6,589 nucleotides of DNA from Planctomycetales bacterium (GTDB lineage Bacteria > Planctomycetota > Planctomycetia > Planctomycetales > Planctomycetaceae): NCBI GenBank assembly GCA_020050375.1, contig JAGVKR010000588.1:1-6589 (forward strand). The letters run 5' to 3'. The notes under the pieces were generated by a model. The model was not told the origin of the DNA. It saw nothing but the letters and a program-made list of their open reading frames with translations, and ran no database searches. Position numbers and translations under genes: made by a program. How positions within the stretch are numbered: the stretch's first letter is position 1; each line of letters starts with the position of its first letter. Below are positions 5,196 to 6,589 of this stretch, one piece after another.

Positions 5196-6269
5196 GTGAC
5201 TCGTCGGTTGTCCTGCCTGATTGTCGTCGCCGCCGTTGCCGCAAGCACGGTCCCGCGGGGGCGTCCCGCAATCGCGCAGGAAAGCGATGGCACACGCCTC
5301 GACACGTCGGCTCCACCGGTTCCGGTGCAGCGCGCATTGGTCGTCCCTCCCGGCAACTGGCAACCCGTCCAGGCGGTGATCCCTGACTTTCTGCATACGC
5401 CTGAGAAACCGCCCTCACCGCGTCCGCTGTTCGGTGAAGGAAGCGAAGCCCCGCCGGACGAACCTGCTGAGCCAGACAAGCCACCTGTTCCCTGGCCTGA
5501 CATCTCGCAACCCGGCCCGGACATGGGAGACTATCCCAATAGCGCTTACACGCTCCCCAAGGGAAAGGCCTACATCGAGTTCGCCCCCTTCACGCTGGCG
5601 GGGCCCGATGCGGAAAACCCCTCGTCGTACACGACCCCCTATCTGTTGCGGTACGGCGCGACCGACGACGTTGAGCTGCGTATCTTCGGATCGGGCTTCA
5701 CGAAAGTCTACGGCAGTCACCCGGAAACAGGTTTCAGTCCCGTCAGCCTCGACACCAAGATTCATATGTGGGACCAGAACAACGAATGGTTCATTCCCGC
5801 CGTTTCTCTCGAAGCCTACCTCCAGACGAACTGGGGAACGAAAGCCTTTGACGGCGGCTGGCAGGAATCGATCTCACTGAACTTCGACATGCTGCTCACC
5901 AAAAAGACGAACCTCGAATGGACGATCGGCTACTCCGGCGTGCAGGATGCCGTCAACGTGATCACCGGCGGACGGTTTATCCCGCGACATGGCTTTACCA
6001 GGCCGACTGTTCATCGGGCGAATCTCAACATCTACCAGCTTTCGATCCAGTGGGCGCTCGAACATGAAGTGACCGATCGATTGCAGGTCTTCACGCACGG
6101 CTTCTACAACGGGGGCCTTCTTATCCAGCAGGGGGCCGGCATCATGGCCGGCGTCGGCGCGTTCTGGAAGTTCTCCCCGAGCCTGATTGGCTGGGGCTCA
6201 TGCAATGCCGGCCTCACAGACGCCGATCCACCGGTCATGGGGCAGGTCGGATTCGCAATCGCGCTGTGA
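5196..6269 (+). CDS. Outer-membrane beta-barrel transporter-like protein (MetA-pathway type)
   Basis: A 357-residue exported protein resembling the 'putative MetA-pathway of phenol degradation' barrel family, often annotated as transporter. Residues 1-28 form a Sec signal peptide (TRR start, hydrophobic 7-19, cleavage near AIAQ). Residues 39-112 are proline-rich and acidic, with several PP pairs, probably a flexible periplasmic or surface linker. From about 117 the sequence alternates polar and apolar residues like barrel strands: PYLLRYGATDDVELRIFGSG (148-167) matches the family's 'trygltd.velr' segment. VGAFWKFSPSLIGWGSCNAGL (320-340) and the C-terminal QVGFAIAL (350-357) look like the closing strands. 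The terminal residue is Leu instead of the usual Phe. The ligand is unknown. The gene stands alone, divergent from the ThuA-like gene, and a convincing own promoter was not found. The GTG start is supported by GGGAGG nine bases upstream. Confidence 0.82.
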   Translation: MTRRLSCLIVVAAVAASTVPRGRPAIAQESDGTRLDTSAPPVPVQRALVVPPGNWQPVQAVIPDFLHTPEKPPSPRPLFGEGSEAPPDEPAEPDKPPVPWPDISQPGPDMGDYPNSAYTLPKGKAYIEFAPFTLAGPDAENPSSYTTPYLLRYGATDDVELRIFGSGFTKVYGSHPETGFSPVSLDTKIHMWDQNNEWFIPAVSLEAYLQTNWGTKAFDGGWQESISLNFDMLLTKKTNLEWTIGYSGVQDAVNVITGGRFIPRHGFTRPTVHRANLNIYQLSIQWALEHEVTDRLQVFTHGFYNGGLLIQQGAGIMAGVGAFWKFSPSLIGWGSCNAGLTDADPPVMGQVGFAIAL

Positions 6270-6293
6270 AGCAAACCCGCAGCCGCCCGCACT

Positions 6294-6325
6294 CCCCCCC
6301 TTAGGAAGGGGGGGGCTGGGGGGGG
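6294..6325. repeat. C-run/G-run hairpin element, possible terminator
   Basis: Seven C plus TT (6294-6302) pair with AA plus seven G (6306-6314) across the 3-base loop AGG; the G-run extends to 6315 and a second run of eight G follows at 6318-6325. The element lies in the convergent gap 25 bases after the transporter stop codon. A strong stem here could end or protect transcripts from either side, but no T-run follows. Similar C-run/G-run intergenic repeats occur in many copies in some bacterial genomes, so this may be a dispersed repeat copy. The G-runs could also form a quadruplex. Confidence 0.5.
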
Positions 6326-6329
6326 TCGC

Positions 6330-6342
6330 GCTGCAGTGCAGC
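6330..6342. repeat. Short dyad in the convergent gap
   Basis: GCTGCA (6330-6335) and TGCAGC (6337-6342) are a perfect inverted repeat around one central base. It lies 18 bases past the minus-strand stop codon of the solute-binding protein fragment and could be part of its transcript end. It is too short to be certain. Confidence 0.25.
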
Positions 6343-6360
6343 CGCCTCTGCTTACAAAGA

Positions 6361-6575
6361 TTACCGACTGAGCCCCAGTGCCGCGCGGTAGCTGCTCTTA
6401 ACCCGCTCGGCGCCGATCTCTTTGACGAGCCCCTTCCACGATTCGGCGGCGTTCTTCAAACCCTCTTCGGGCGTCGACCGGCCTTCCAGCGCTGACGTCA
6501 ATCCGGCCGCGAGCGCCGCTCGGAAATCGCGCTGCCGCACCACCGGCAGTTCGACAACCTGCCGCGGATCGCGCA
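6361..6575 (-). CDS. Probable extracellular solute-binding protein, C-terminal fragment
   Basis: Only the last 71 or so residues are present; the gene starts beyond the right edge and is cut by the contig end. The fragment is helical: a segment ending in FRAALAAGLTSALEGRSTPEEG is followed by LKNAAESWKGLVKEIG and the end YRAALGLSR. This layout, with 'L.G..TPEEAL..AA..W' and a terminal 'YR.SLGL', matches the C-termini of planctomycete family-1 substrate-binding proteins of sugar-type ABC transporters. Such proteins deliver a solute to a membrane permease. The stop is TAA at 6363-6361. No start codon belongs to this fragment: the TTG at 6576-6574 is internal and touches the adapter sequence. The assignment rests on memory of the family ending and would be uncertain without the rest of the gene. 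Confidence 0.6.
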
Positions 6576-6589
6576 AGATCGGAAGAGCG
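6576..6589 (+). other. Illumina TruSeq adapter remnant at contig end
   Basis: The final 14 bases, AGATCGGAAGAGCG, are identical to the start of the Illumina TruSeq adapter. They are almost certainly not genomic, so real sequence ends at about 6575. Any translation through these bases is artificial. Confidence 0.88.

Noticed and set aside
1..6589. CRISPR arrays, tRNA/rRNA genes, insertion sequences or phage and defence genes
   Set aside because: No regularly spaced repeats, no tRNA-like or rRNA-like sequence, and no transposase, integrase or nuclease motifs were seen on either strand.

Overview
The window looks like a complete short contig from a GC-rich planctomycete, probably a member of the Planctomycetia. 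This is inferred from gene content, since there is no rRNA or marker gene. The supporting features are a ThuA-like secreted protein with a GMRTATHAF motif, a secreted alpha/beta-hydrolase-like protein without the usual nucleophile, a MetA-pathway-type outer-membrane transporter with a proline-rich N-terminus, and an Hsp70 gene paired with a membrane-anchored J-like protein. The last 14 bases match the start of the Illumina TruSeq adapter, so the right edge is an assembly end with untrimmed adapter.

Layout, left to right. (1) 1-1420, minus strand: a two-gene unit in which a single-pass membrane protein with an HPD-less J-like domain precedes the N-terminus of an Hsp70 that runs off the left edge. 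(2) 1421-1601: a divergent regulatory region with a good sigma-70-type promoter for the rightward gene, a weaker candidate leftward promoter, a 10-bp inverted repeat that brackets the rightward promoter, and a leader hairpin. (3) 1602-2636, plus: a secreted alpha/beta-hydrolase-fold protein with Glu where the nucleophile Ser is expected. (4) 2725-4994, minus: a ThuA-like protein with a twin-arginine-type signal, followed 53 bases later by a membrane-tethered calcineurin-like phosphoesterase; probably one operon, ending in a hairpin. (5) 4995-5195: a second divergent region with a GTCAA/TTGAC dyad and a weak leftward promoter. (6) 5196-6269, plus: an outer-membrane beta-barrel transporter-like protein. 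(7) 6270-6360: a convergent gap holding a C-run/G-run hairpin and a small dyad. (8) 6361-6575, minus: the C-terminal end of a probable extracellular solute-binding protein.

Four of the six proteins are predicted to be exported or membrane-bound. The only pair with an obvious joint function is J-like protein plus Hsp70, where the J-like domain would lie on the cytoplasmic side of the membrane with the Hsp70. The other genes look like ordinary planctomycete envelope and catabolic genes without a shared pathway. I found no mobile element, CRISPR array, tRNA or rRNA. No stretch longer than 300 bases lacks a gene.
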